A stretch of 64,000 nucleotides of DNA from Brasilonema sp. UFV-L1. GTDB taxonomy: Bacteria; Cyanobacteriota; Cyanobacteriia; Cyanobacteriales; Nostocaceae. The notes under the pieces are model-generated. The model was not told the DNA's origin. It worked only from the letters and a program-made list of their open reading frames with translations, and ran no database searches. The position numbers and the translations under genes are program-made. Where the stretch lies: contig NZ_QMEA01000015.1 in assembly GCF_012912105.1 (NCBI RefSeq), positions 1 through 64,000 on the forward strand, written 5' to 3'. Shown piece by piece: positions 44,254-52,036 of the stretch (within the stretch, counting starts at the first letter, position 1; every line of letters starts with the position of its first letter).

Positions 44254-44415
44254 ATGACCAGCGTAACTCAGATGAAATGTGCTTGTGAACCTTGCCTGTG
44301 TGTTGTTTCCTTAGAGGATGCCATTCAAAAAGACGGGAAATTCTACTGCTCACAAGCCTGTGCAGAAGGACATAAAACCATGAAAGGCTGCGCTCATAGC
44401 GGCTGCGGTTGTTAA
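44254..44415 (+). CDS. smtA: Cyanobacterial SmtA-type metallothionein
   Basis: 53 residues starting MTSVTQMKCACEPC; an upstream in-frame ATG at 44215 lies at the operator edge and is unlikely. Nine Cys and two His in MKCACEPCLCVV, KFYCSQACAEGH and GCAHSGCGC reproduce the SmtA pattern that binds about four Zn2+ through Cys and His. It would buffer zinc or cadmium in the cytosol. A terminator follows within 20 bases, so it is monocistronic. Confidence 0.92.
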   Translation: MTSVTQMKCACEPCLCVVSLEDAIQKDGKFYCSQACAEGHKTMKGCAHSGCGC

Positions 44416-44433
44416 AAAAAGACTGAGGATAAA

Positions 44434-44474
44434 AAATTGGAGGCTAAGAATTTTCTCCTTAGTCTCCAATTTTT
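44434..44474. terminator. Bidirectional terminator between smtA and hemL
   Basis: AAATTGGAGGCTAAGAA pairs with TCCTTAGTCTCCAATTT (two mismatches) around a short T-rich loop, with T runs on the right and A runs on the left, so it can serve both convergent genes. Confidence 0.85.
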
Positions 44475-44498
44475 CATCTATTGTCCTGAGTATTCAAC

Positions 44499-45797
44499 TT
44501 ACAAGTTTGACATCACATCCCGTGCAGCTTTGAGCGTTTGCTCAACATCTTCTTCGGTATGGGCAATGGAAGTAAATCCTGCCTCAAATTGAGATGGTGC
44601 CAGATAAATGCCTCGCTCCAACATTCCACGATGAAACCGTCCGAATTTAGCCGTATCAGACTTTTTCGCGTCCTCATAGTTATGGACTGGTCCATTCGTG
44701 AAGAATAGACCAAACATTCCACTGATTTGACCCCCACAAGCAGCGTGACCTGTTTCTTTGGCAATTTGCAGCAAGCCATCGGCTAACTTTTTCGTAATAC
44801 TGTCCAAATACTCGTATGTACCTGGTTTTTGCAGCAATTCCAGCGTTTTAATTCCGGCAGTCATTGCTAAGGGGTTACCAGAAAGCGTCCCAGCTTGATA
44901 CACAGGACCAGCAGGAGCAATCATTGACATGATATCACGACGACCGCCGTAAGCTCCTACTGGCAAACCACCACCAATAATCTTGCCTAAAGTTGTTAAA
45001 TCAGGGGTGACGCCAAACTTCTCTTGTACGCCGCCGTAGGCAATTCGGAAACCCGTCATCACCTCATCAAACACTAACAACGCCCCATGCTCTTGGGTGA
45101 GTTCTCGTAGACCTTCTAAGAAACCCGCATCGGGAGGAATAAACCCAGCATTGCCAACAATTGGCTCTAAAATGACACCAGCAATTTGGTCGCGGTTTTC
45201 GTCAAACAGAGCTTTGACAGCTTCTAGGTCATTGAAAGGAGCAGTTAGAGTACTGCTGGTAGCCGATTTGGGAACCCCAGGAGAATCTGGTAAACCAAGT
45301 GTCGCTACACCAGAGCCAGCCTTTACTAAGAACATATCGGCGTGACCGTGGTAGCAACCCTCAAACTTAATGACTTTATCGCGTCCGGTGAAAGCCCGCA
45401 TCAGGCGCAACACTGCCATACAAGCTTCTGTACCGGAGTTAACAAATCTTACCATTTCGATACTCGGAACAGCATCAATGACCATTTCTGCCAATATATT
45501 TTCTAGCATGCTGGGCGCACCGAAGCTAGTTCCTTTTTCCAAGGCTTCATGGAGTGCTGCGATGACTTTAGGATGGGCATGACCACAAATAGCTGGTCCC
45601 CAAGTTCCTACATAGTCAATATACTGGTTGCCATCTACATCCCAAATGTATGCGCCCTTAACTCGCTCAAAAACGATAGGTTGTCCACCCACGGATTTGA
45701 ACGCTCTCACAGGAGAACTGACTCCCCCTGGCATAAGATTTTGGGCAGCCGCAAAGACTTGTTGTGATTTTGTCGTTTTAATCGTTGTATTTACCAA
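44499..45797 (-). CDS. hemL: Glutamate-1-semialdehyde 2,1-aminomutase
   Basis: 432 residues of the class III aminotransferase fold: [19 protein letters not shown], the PLP-binding Lys in [34 protein letters not shown] and [12 protein letters not shown]. It converts glutamate-1-semialdehyde to 5-aminolevulinate, the first tetrapyrrole precursor for chlorophyll, haem and bilins. Full length and intact. It is transcribed alone and converges on smtA. Confidence 0.97.
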   Translation of the reverse strand: MVNTTIKTTKSQQVFAAAQNLMPGGVSSPVRAFKSVGGQPIVFERVKGAYIWDVDGNQYIDYVGTWGPAICGHAHPKVIAALHEALEKGTSFGAPSMLENILAEMVIDAVPSIEMVRFVNSGTEACMAVLRLMRAFTGRDKVIKFEGCYHGHADMFLVKAGSGVATLGLPDSPGVPKSATSSTLTAPFNDLEAVKALFDENRDQIAGVILEPIVGNAGFIPPDAGFLEGLRELTQEHGALLVFDEVMTGFRIAYGGVQEKFGVTPDLTTLGKIIGGGLPVGAYGGRRDIMSMIAPAGPVYQAGTLSGNPLAMTAGIKTLELLQKPGTYEYLDSITKKLADGLLQIAKETGHAACGGQISGMFGLFFTNGPVHNYEDAKKSDTAKFGRFHRGMLERGIYLAPSQFEAGFTSIAHTEEDVEQTLKAARDVMSNL

Positions 45798-45827
45798 GAT
45801 TCTCTCCTAAAGTGTAAATAAAAAGCT

Positions 45828-45841
45828 CTATCCTAGGATAG
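45828..45841. promoter_or_regulatory. 14-bp palindrome in the hemL 5' region
   Basis: CTATCCTAGGATAG is an exact palindrome 31 bases upstream of the hemL start, extended by GCTC / GAGC arms with one mismatch. It could be an operator or an RNA hairpin in the hemL leader. Confidence 0.4.
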
Positions 45842-45901
45842 GAGCAAACAGTGTCCAGAACTTATATCGTAGTAAACTAGCTGAACCAAAGAAATAACAA
45901 T

Positions 45902-46087
45902 ATGTTATACAAGTCCAATCAAGACTTGCCTCTAGAGATTCGCACTCGTTTATCTGAGGCATACCAGGATCTGTACCGAGCTGCTTTTAACTCGGCAATA
46001 CACTGGTACGGTGAAGCTCCAAAGGCTCACCAAGTAGCATTGAGTGCAGTGAAGATGCAGTCACTCATGTATAAAAATGTTCTTTGA
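45902..46087 (+). CDS. ChaB-like small protein
   Basis: 61 residues: DLPLEIRTRLSEAYQDLYRAAFNSAIHWYG is the ChaB-domain signature (LP..v...L...AQ.iyraAFN.A). ChaB was named as a regulator of the ChaA cation antiporter in E. coli, but its biochemical role is unclear. The second half (HQVALSAVKMQSLMYKNV) fits the family's terminal helix. Confidence 0.75.
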   Translation: MLYKSNQDLPLEIRTRLSEAYQDLYRAAFNSAIHWYGEAPKAHQVALSAVKMQSLMYKNVL

Positions 46088-46120
46088 AGCCGGGTCAGGA
46101 AGTTAAAGAAGTGAGTTAGA

Positions 46121-46144
46121 AAAGACGTATCAGCTGCCGTCTTT
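46121..46144 (+). terminator. Hairpin between the ChaB-like gene and hisIE
   Basis: AAAGACG and CGTCTTT form a perfect 7-bp stem with a 10-nt loop, ending in TTTAG; a weak terminator or leader hairpin. Confidence 0.45.
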
Positions 46145-46197
46145 AGAATGGTATTGTAAACCAGTAAACGATTTTCTGATAGAACGACGCAGTTGAT

Positions 46198-46848
46198 ATG
46201 TTTTCTTCCGATTTACATTCACTACACCAGGCAATCCCGGTTGAAAAAATTCGCTACGATGAAAAAGGTTTGGTGCCGGCGATTATCCAAGATTATTTGG
46301 ATGGCACTGTTTTGATGATGGGGTGGATGAATCGGGAGTCGTTACAAAAGACTTTGGAAACTGGAGAAACTTGGTTTTGGAGTCGTTCTCGTCAGGAGTT
46401 ATGGCATAAGGGAGCGACTTCTGGGCATATCCAGAAAGTGAAAAGCATTCGTTATGACTGTGACAGTGATGCTCTGTTGGTAGGTGTAGAGCAAATAGGA
46501 GACATCGCCTGCCATACTGGTGAGCGTAGCTGTTTTCACCAAGTGGATGCAAAAATTGTCCCGCCACCAGGAGACACGCTATCACAGCTTTTTGCCATTA
46601 TCTGCGATCGCCGCGAGCACCCACAAGAAAACTCTTACACTTGTAAACTGCTTGCAGGTGGTGATAACAAGATTTTGAAAAAGATTGGTGAAGAAAGCGC
46701 TGAGGTAGTCATGGCTTGTAAAGATGATAATGCTGATGCAATCGCTTCAGAAGCTGCTGATTTATTGTACCACACTTTAGTAGCGTTGGCTCATCATAGA
46801 GTTGATTTAAAGGCGGTTTATCACAAATTGCAGGAGCGTAGGAAGTAA
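46198..46848 (+). CDS. hisIE: Bifunctional phosphoribosyl-AMP cyclohydrolase / PR-ATP pyrophosphatase
   Basis: 216 residues. HisI part: [40 protein letters not shown], with zinc Cys in YDCDSDALL and CHTGERSCF. HisE part from about 125: [49 protein letters not shown]. It carries out steps 2 and 3 of histidine synthesis. Complete; the usual cyanobacterial fusion. No other his genes are near. Confidence 0.96.
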   Translation: MFSSDLHSLHQAIPVEKIRYDEKGLVPAIIQDYLDGTVLMMGWMNRESLQKTLETGETWFWSRSRQELWHKGATSGHIQKVKSIRYDCDSDALLVGVEQIGDIACHTGERSCFHQVDAKIVPPPGDTLSQLFAIICDRREHPQENSYTCKLLAGGDNKILKKIGEESAEVVMACKDDNADAIASEAADLLYHTLVALAHHRVDLKAVYHKLQERRK

Positions 46849-47012
46849 TACGAACTACAAAGGCGCACCACAGCGCAGAAAAAGAGAATGTCAACCCATA
46901 ATAACCAGACTGTAAAACTGTCCTGCAAAAGAGTTGCACGCTCCTTTTGAGCATGCTCTACGGGCATATTTTGAATTGATTTGTGTTCTTCTACTAAGGG
47001 GGACCACAAAAA

Positions 47013-47081
47013 TAAAATACCAGCCGTCAGACCTAGATCCCTCGACACCAACCCGTTACCGTTAAACACGGCTGGTATTTT
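47013..47081. ncRNA. 14-bp stem with 41-nt loop: terminator or structured element
   Basis: AAAATACCAGCCGT (47013-47026) pairs perfectly with 47068-47081 around a 41-nt loop. AT-rich runs on both sides could terminate either strand; hisIE ends 165 bases to the left. The loop length is close to the 42 nt of the hairpin elements at 6186 and 58355, but flanks and loop sequence differ, so membership is doubtful. Confidence 0.45.
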
Positions 47082-47155
47082 ATTTCCAGGCAAATGCCTA
47101 ACCCTAAAATTAAGATTTTTTGTAATTCTTATCATTCACTGGAATTTTCCTCACT

Positions 47156-47196
47156 GATTCCACAGAGTTTCCACAGACATTTTTCTATTTTCCACA
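47156..47196 (+). other. Cluster of three DnaA-box-like 9-mers, oriC-like
   Basis: GATTCCACA (47156), GTTTCCACA (47167) and TTTTCCACA (47188) lie in one orientation, spaced 11 and 21 bases, so on one helix face. TTTTCCACA is the DnaA box typical of cyanobacteria. An AT-rich tract follows (47260-47340). dnaA and dnaN are not in view. It could be an origin, a DnaA-controlled promoter or chance. Confidence 0.4.
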
Positions 47197-47499
47197 GCTG
47201 CTTGATGATGTTACAAGCGTTCGCCGTGTTACTGGGGATTTCTTTGTCTTGTCAGTAAGATTCTTAAAAAACTGAGTTTATATTAATAAATATGACAAAA
47301 AATGCTGAAAACCCTTATTCTATCGTAATAATTTATTTTTTCGGAACTGCTTCTTCATATTTCGCAGCATTGACAAACCCACCCCCTTTTGACGCAAAAT
47401 GATGCGGCTTGCTTTTTTTAGTCCGTTGAACTGCTGTGTCAATTTACCTAAACTGTTGCCACAGATAATCGGACAGACCAAGAGTCGGAGTAAACATGA

Positions 47500-47630
47500 G
47501 ACAAAATTGCTCAACCTTTCACGCAAAGCGGGTTTCAGATAAAAATGTATCAAAAAAACCGCAAATTTTGCGGCGCACCTCTAAAAGAGTGTTTTTTAGG
47601 TAGAAATGACCTAGATTGAGCAATTTTGTC
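47500..47630. repeat. 131-bp inverted-repeat element with inner hairpins
   Basis: GACAAAATTGCTCAA (47500-47514) is exactly inverted at 47616-47630. Inside are CCGCAAA-T-TTTGCGG and CTAAAA / TTTTAG hairpins. It lacks a gene and lies 88 bases before the DUF2811 gene: either a small mobile element or a leader structure. Between 47197 and 47499 only AT-rich DNA with no convincing gene was seen. Confidence 0.5.
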
Positions 47631-47718
47631 CGGTTCAGATGCAACGGCTGTTTTTTGCCGCTATGGCTTACTAGAAGCAAGTTTTCCCTATTGGAGAACT
47701 TCAAAGGAGACGAATCTA

Positions 47719-47916
47719 ATGAATGCAACAGTTAGCATATTTACAGAAATTCCTGAAACACTTCATGAATCGCTGAAAAACTACTTGGAAACACATCCAG
47801 ACTGGGATCAAAACCGTGTATTGACGGCAGCACTGTCCTTGTTTTTGCTTCAAAATGGAGATAGCGATCGCCGTGCAGCTCGGGTTTATCTAGAAACTTT
47901 GTTTCATCACTGCTAG
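47719..47916 (+). CDS. DUF2811 protein
   Basis: 65 residues: MNATVSIFTEIPETLHESLKNYLE, then HPDWDQNRVLTAALSLFLLQNG and AARVYLETLF. This matches the small cyanobacterial DUF2811 family. An AAGGAG ribosome site 9 bases upstream fixes the start; the open frame upstream is not family sequence. Function is unknown; the ribbon-helix-helix-like pattern suggests possible DNA binding. Confidence 0.85.
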   Translation: MNATVSIFTEIPETLHESLKNYLETHPDWDQNRVLTAALSLFLLQNGDSDRRAARVYLETLFHHC

Positions 47917-48255
47917 ATAGAAATGCGTTTTCTCTATCAAGTTTCACTCAGACTTGAAATTGTGAAACCATTAGTTGCTTTGTCATATCTGCTGTAATGG
48001 TGAGAAGCAAACAACGCCTTTGAGTCTCATCACTACTGTGCAGTCCCAAAGGCTGAGTTGACAGCAGAAAATTAGAGCCTGGATAAATCAACGTTATTTT
48101 TTCGGCGCTTTCAAGTGAGGATGTTGAGCTAATTTCACCAAGCACCATTTGGGTGATGAGGATCAAAAATAACCGAACTACTATAATTCGGTTCCGTATC
48201 GTCAAATATAGATAGACATACGTTCGTTTCTGAGTTGATACGGGGTATCCACCAT
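47917..48255. other. Gap with an unrecognised minus-strand open frame
   Basis: A 108-codon open frame (47948-48274, minus) would begin inside the terminator hairpin to its right, and I recognise no family in it. Nothing else was found. Confidence 0.3.
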
Positions 48256-48291
48256 AAAAAATCTTGAGTGGCAAAAGTCGCCACTCAAGAT
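48256..48291 (-). terminator. Strong minus-strand terminator
   Basis: ATCTTGAGTGGC and GCCACTCAAGAT form a perfect 12-bp stem with a 7-nt loop, followed on the minus strand by six T. It lies 412 bases beyond the response-regulator stop, so the transcript ending here may carry the hairpin-rich stretch 48400-48640. Confidence 0.85.
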
Positions 48292-48399
48292 CATCGCTTT
48301 GAGAATTATCAATTGATCAACAAAAAATTCACCAACTATTTAGATCCATTCAAAGTTTGAAAGTGTACGCCCCTTCACGCTCACTTACTTAAAATTGCC

Positions 48400-48640
48400 G
48401 TGCATTGCATGCATCGGGCGCTTTCGGAGTCGAGTTTGTTGCCAAAATTTCAAAGGCGCGCCCTTTGAAAGTTCCTGGATCGTGGACTCAAAATATAGAC
48501 ATTTATGGACGGCGGTCCTGTTTGAGCAGGATTTACCAACCCCAGTTTTTGAGGTTAACAAGCTCAGTCCTTAATGCAACGTCTAATGATTGCTTGTGCG
48601 GGTAGATGTGATTAAGGACTTGCATAATGGTTAATTTTTT
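48400..48640. ncRNA. Hairpin-rich region, possible structured RNA or long 3' UTR
   Basis: TTTCAAAGG / CCTTTGAAA (48448-48470, loop 5), TCCTG / CAGGA (about 48517-48532) and AGTCCTTAAT / ATTAAGGACT (48566-48575 with 48611-48620) are perfect helices within 180 bases, with higher GC than the surroundings. No protein frame is convincing. It could be the 3' UTR of the response-regulator gene, an independent RNA, or repeat debris. Confidence 0.35.
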
Positions 48641-48702
48641 AACCAGTGTTCTCAGTCAAATCTTGGTGTTTCACATATTTTGGCAATATTTCAATTCTTA
48701 AT

Positions 48703-49419
48703 TTAAGATTTTTCAGATTGCTGGTTTAGAGAAGGACATTCAAACTTGTAACCAACACCACGCACAGTTTGAATCAATGCTGGTTGGCTAGCATCAGCCT
48801 CAATCTTCTTGCGAATTTGACCGATATGAACATCTACGACTCTTTGATCGCCGACATACTCGTAGTCCCAAACTTCCTGAATCAGTTCAGCACGTCGCCA
48901 AACTCGACCAGGATGGCTAGCTAAAAAATGCAGCAGGTCAAATTCTAAAGCAGTTAGAAGTACAGGTAGGCTATTGAGCGTGACTTCCCGTCGTACAGGG
49001 TCAATCATTAGCTTTTCAAATACTAGCTTCTTCTGCTCTGCCGTTGTCACAACACGCTGACGCCTTAAAATTGCTGCGACTCTCACCTCTAGTTCCTGTA
49101 GACCAAAAGGTTTGGTGAGATAATCATCAGCACCTTTAGCAAAGCCACGAATTTTGTCAGCTTCGTCAGCACGGCTTGTTAACATTAGTACAAAAACTCC
49201 GTTACGGCTTTGCATCTCTTGACAGAGGTTAAACCCGATGACGTCTGGTAAGTTTACGTCTAAAATTACCAAATCTGGGTTAAATTGCTCGAACAGCGCT
49301 AAGGCAGTCTTACCATCTTCGGCAGCTTCTACCTGATAGTTTTGCTTAATTAAGAAGCGTTGGATCAAATTCCGAACCGCAGGGTCGTCATCAACTACAA
49401 GAATCTTGGCAGGAGCCAT
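48703..49419 (-). CDS. OmpR/PhoB-family response regulator
   Basis: Start MAPAKILVVDDDPAVRN; two upstream ATGs are in frame. Receiver: acidic DDD, phospho-Asp in LVILDVNLPD, Thr in VLMLTSRADE, Lys in YLTKPFG. Output domain: ALEFDLLHFLASHPGRVWRRAELIQEVWDY and VVDVHIGQIRKKIE, with a winged helix ending GVGYKFE. No kinase gene is adjacent, so the signal is unknown. It differs from RpaA/RpaB as I remember them, so no symbol is given. Confidence 0.92.
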   Translation of the reverse strand: MAPAKILVVDDDPAVRNLIQRFLIKQNYQVEAAEDGKTALALFEQFNPDLVILDVNLPDVIGFNLCQEMQSRNGVFVLMLTSRADEADKIRGFAKGADDYLTKPFGLQELEVRVAAILRRQRVVTTAEQKKLVFEKLMIDPVRREVTLNSLPVLLTALEFDLLHFLASHPGRVWRRAELIQEVWDYEYVGDQRVVDVHIGQIRKKIEADASQPALIQTVRGVGYKFECPSLNQQSEKS

Positions 49420-49627
49420 GACCATCACTTTGCACAAAAAATTATAGGATTAACGAGCGAATTCCGCAAAAAGTGGTTTTCGCATTGGAGACAATATGTA
49501 TCTACAAGGCTAAGGTGTGATTTCCCTGATTATTCAAATACTAGTGTAATCAGGATTTTCAATAATTAGGGCGTAAATCTAGTAATGCTACCCTTTGCTC
49601 CACTATTTGGCTTTTTTGTTTGTTAAT

Positions 49628-49690
49628 CTTGTGTCCACAAGGTAAATCCCCCGACCTTAGCCACGGCTACTGGATGAAGTTGGACACAAG
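49628..49690. ncRNA. Three-helix structured element
   Basis: CTTGTGTCCA (49628-49637) pairs with TGGACACAAG (49681-49690) and closes two small hairpins, AAGGT/ACCTT and AGCC/GGCT, like a three-way junction. It lies in the 680-base gap between the divergent response-regulator and CPP1-like genes. The remainder of that gap (49420-50101) shows nothing else. Confidence 0.35.
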
Positions 49691-50101
49691 GTTATCCCAA
49701 GTGCGCAATTATTTAAAACGCTTTAATTTTAAATCGATATGCGGCATTATGACACGAGGTACATAAGGGGAATAACTCAAAACTCACCTCAAAGTGCAGT
49801 AAATTATTGAATTTGAAACAAAAGAAAATTTTTTCATCAGAAAACTGCCCTTTTAGGTATTGCTAGCTCAAATTCTAGAGTAAAGCTCCAGTTAGTGAAC
49901 GACATGAGGGGATACACGGAGGTATGTCTATATGTTAAAGTGTCTATAGTTAGAATTACCAAATTAATGTAGTATACCTATGCTAATATCTAGGTCAAGC
50001 ATACGAATTGACCAAAGCTTTGGTTTCGACCAAGATAAAAATATAATCTTTTTTGTTTAGCAAAATATTGCCACTGACTGAGGCTGAAGTAATAAACTCC
50101 C

Positions 50102-50731
50102 ATGAGCGACGAGCAGAATCCTTACGAAAAACTTGGGGTATCAGAGGATGCTAGCTTCGATGAAATTCAGGATGTTCGCAATCGTCTATTAGAGCAATAC
50201 AGTGGCGATGCCAAACGTCTAGAAGTTATAGAAGCTGCCTATGACGCGATTTTAATGGAGCGCTTAAAAATGCGCCAGGAAGGCAAAATCAAAGTACCTG
50301 AGCGCATCCGGTTTCCAGAGCGCCTATTGCAATCGGTTCCAAAAGAAAGTCCAACCCCTCGTCAGCAGTCACCAGCATGGCTGCAACGAATTCTAGATAA
50401 ACCAACTCTGGCAGATGCTTTGTTGCCTGGAGCTTGGTATGTTGGATTAAGCGCCATTAGTGTGTTTTACCAAGCTGGTAGCGACCAAGTCTTGCAATTG
50501 GCATTAGTACTTGGGGTATGTGTCAGTATTTACTTTCTCAATCGTAAAGAAGGAAAATTTGGTAGAGCAGTTTTATTCACGCTAATTGCTCTGACTACAG
50601 GCTTAATTGCAGGAGGATTAGTCGCCAACTTGCTTCTACCTCAAATACAGTTCATGGCTTTGAGTCCAAATCAGTTTTCTACTGTGGTGACTTTTGTATT
50701 GTTATGGCTTATCAGTACCTTTTTAAGGTAG
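50102..50731 (+). CDS. CPP1-like protein (J-like domain, membrane)
   Basis: 209 residues. Residues 1-65 are J-domain-like without the HPD motif (NPYEKLGVSEDASFDEIQDVRNRLLEQY). After a linker come four hydrophobic helices (LPGAWYVGLSAISVFYQ, VLQLALVLGVCVSIYFL and two more). This matches the CPP1 family; the plant protein is a chaperone of protochlorophyllide oxidoreductase in plastids. The cyanobacterial role is less clear. It is probably monocistronic. Confidence 0.88.
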   Translation: MSDEQNPYEKLGVSEDASFDEIQDVRNRLLEQYSGDAKRLEVIEAAYDAILMERLKMRQEGKIKVPERIRFPERLLQSVPKESPTPRQQSPAWLQRILDKPTLADALLPGAWYVGLSAISVFYQAGSDQVLQLALVLGVCVSIYFLNRKEGKFGRAVLFTLIALTTGLIAGGLVANLLLPQIQFMALSPNQFSTVVTFVLLWLISTFLR

Positions 50732-50754
50732 ATGAGCTTTTGAGTTGTGAGTCA

Positions 50755-51492
50755 TCACGAATAAATCGGTTCACTCAACTCCCAACTCCCAAGTTTAGTT
50801 GTCTGCTGTAGCGTTCTCTCTAAAACGAAATCCACAGCAGAACTCAAATCCTTGACAATTAAATTTGGCTGGTATTGTTCTTGTTGGGCGCGATCGCGGA
50901 TACCACACTCCACAGCTATGACCTTAATACCATGTTTTGTGGCAGAAATGATATCAGCTTCTGTATCTCCCACCATCCAAGTATCAGTAGCAGGGGGTAA
51001 CTCTTGTATTGCCCGTGCCATCAACAAAGGTTTATCATCGGTGTCACGGGTTTTGACGTAATCGTTGGTTAGGCAGTAACAACGATTTTCTGGAAAAAAT
51101 CTACCTAAATCATATTTCTTAAACGCATAATCTAATTCCCAAGTCCGACGCATGGTCATCACAACTAAGTCAATTCCTGCTTGTTGGACTTTTAACAGTG
51201 CTTCTACAGCCCCAGGAGCTAAGCTGTCATACTGAAAGTAAGGCTTTGTATGCACAGTTTGTCGCCGCAATTGACTAAACTCCTGCGCCTGCGCTTCATC
51301 TAAACCAGAAATCATAGCAATTTGTTTTTCGCTAATGCGCGATCGCTTCAACTCCCAAAATTCCGCTTTAGCGAGTTGTCGTACCTGTTGACTTGGACGT
51401 TGAATCTTCTCCAAGCAAAATTGGTACACGCGGTAGTACCGCTCAGAAACATCAATAACAGGACCGTCAAAATCTGTGATAAGTCTTAACAT
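50755..51492 (-). CDS. HAD-family hydrolase
   Basis: 245 residues: ITDFDGPVIDVSERYY (nucleophile Asp motif I), VVMTMRRTW (motif II Thr), DDKPLLM (Lys of motif III region) and VGDTEADIISATKHGIKVIAVECG (motif IV). Phosphoglycolate phosphatase-like with a helical cap; the substrate is not determinable. Converges with the CPP1-like gene, with 23 bases between. Confidence 0.88.
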   Translation of the reverse strand: MLRLITDFDGPVIDVSERYYRVYQFCLEKIQRPSQQVRQLAKAEFWELKRSRISEKQIAMISGLDEAQAQEFSQLRRQTVHTKPYFQYDSLAPGAVEALLKVQQAGIDLVVMTMRRTWELDYAFKKYDLGRFFPENRCYCLTNDYVKTRDTDDKPLLMARAIQELPPATDTWMVGDTEADIISATKHGIKVIAVECGIRDRAQQEQYQPNLIVKDLSSAVDFVLERTLQQTTKLGSWELSEPIYS

Positions 51493-51603
51493 TTTTTTAT
51501 GAAAACTTAAACTTTATCTACAGACTATCCCAAATAACACACTTTTGTGCATTTGAAAAGTTAATGAGTCTATTTTAAACATCTAATATGTCATCCAAAA
51601 TAC

Positions 51604-51865
51604 TTAACGGGACTTAGACAAAAAACACAGACAAAATAGCCTCAAACGCATATCCTAAAAGACTTTGACATCGTTTGGCGCCTGCTTGTTGATATATCTG
51701 GGTTCCAGGGTTGGGCAAACCCAGCCTACGGCGACCTACGGTCCACTTCGTTAACGCTACGCTAACGACAAAAATGAAGCGGCTTTTTGGGCATTTGGTG
51801 TGTTTTCCTTGTCCTGCATAGGTTTGAGGCTTGTTTTGTCCTCAAAAATGTTTAAGTCCCATTAA
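51604..51865. repeat. 262-bp MITE with long inverted ends
   Basis: TTAACGGGACTTAGACA (51604-51620) and TGTTTAAGTCCCATTAA (51849-51865) are inverted with two mismatches, and pairing continues inward (ACAAAATAGCCTCAAAC against GTTTGAGGCTTGTTTTG). The centre holds a small dispersed repeat (CCTACGGCGACCTACGG, GTTAACGCTACGCTAACG). No gene. The flanks to 52036 are plain. Confidence 0.75.
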
Positions 51866-52036
51866 CGAGAAAAATGAGCTAGCCCGAGAACAATTCAAAA
51901 TTCGCTGCCTGCCTTCGCTGCTAACACATTCAAAGTTCAAAAAAAAGAGTTATTGCGAATAACTTCTTAATTTTGAATTTATAATTTTGAATTCCCCCGG
52001 AGGGGGTTGGGGCTAGCTCGTTTTTCTTTGTACGTT

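Noticed and set aside
47320-47553. 77-codon basic minus-strand frame
   Set aside because: Overlaps the inverted-repeat element, has no ribosome site and resembles no family.
48405-48605. 66-codon plus-strand frame
   Set aside because: Lies across perfect RNA-like hairpins; composition is not protein-like.
48400-48640. RNase P RNA, tmRNA or 6S RNA
   Set aside because: None of the conserved cores I know for these RNAs could be found.
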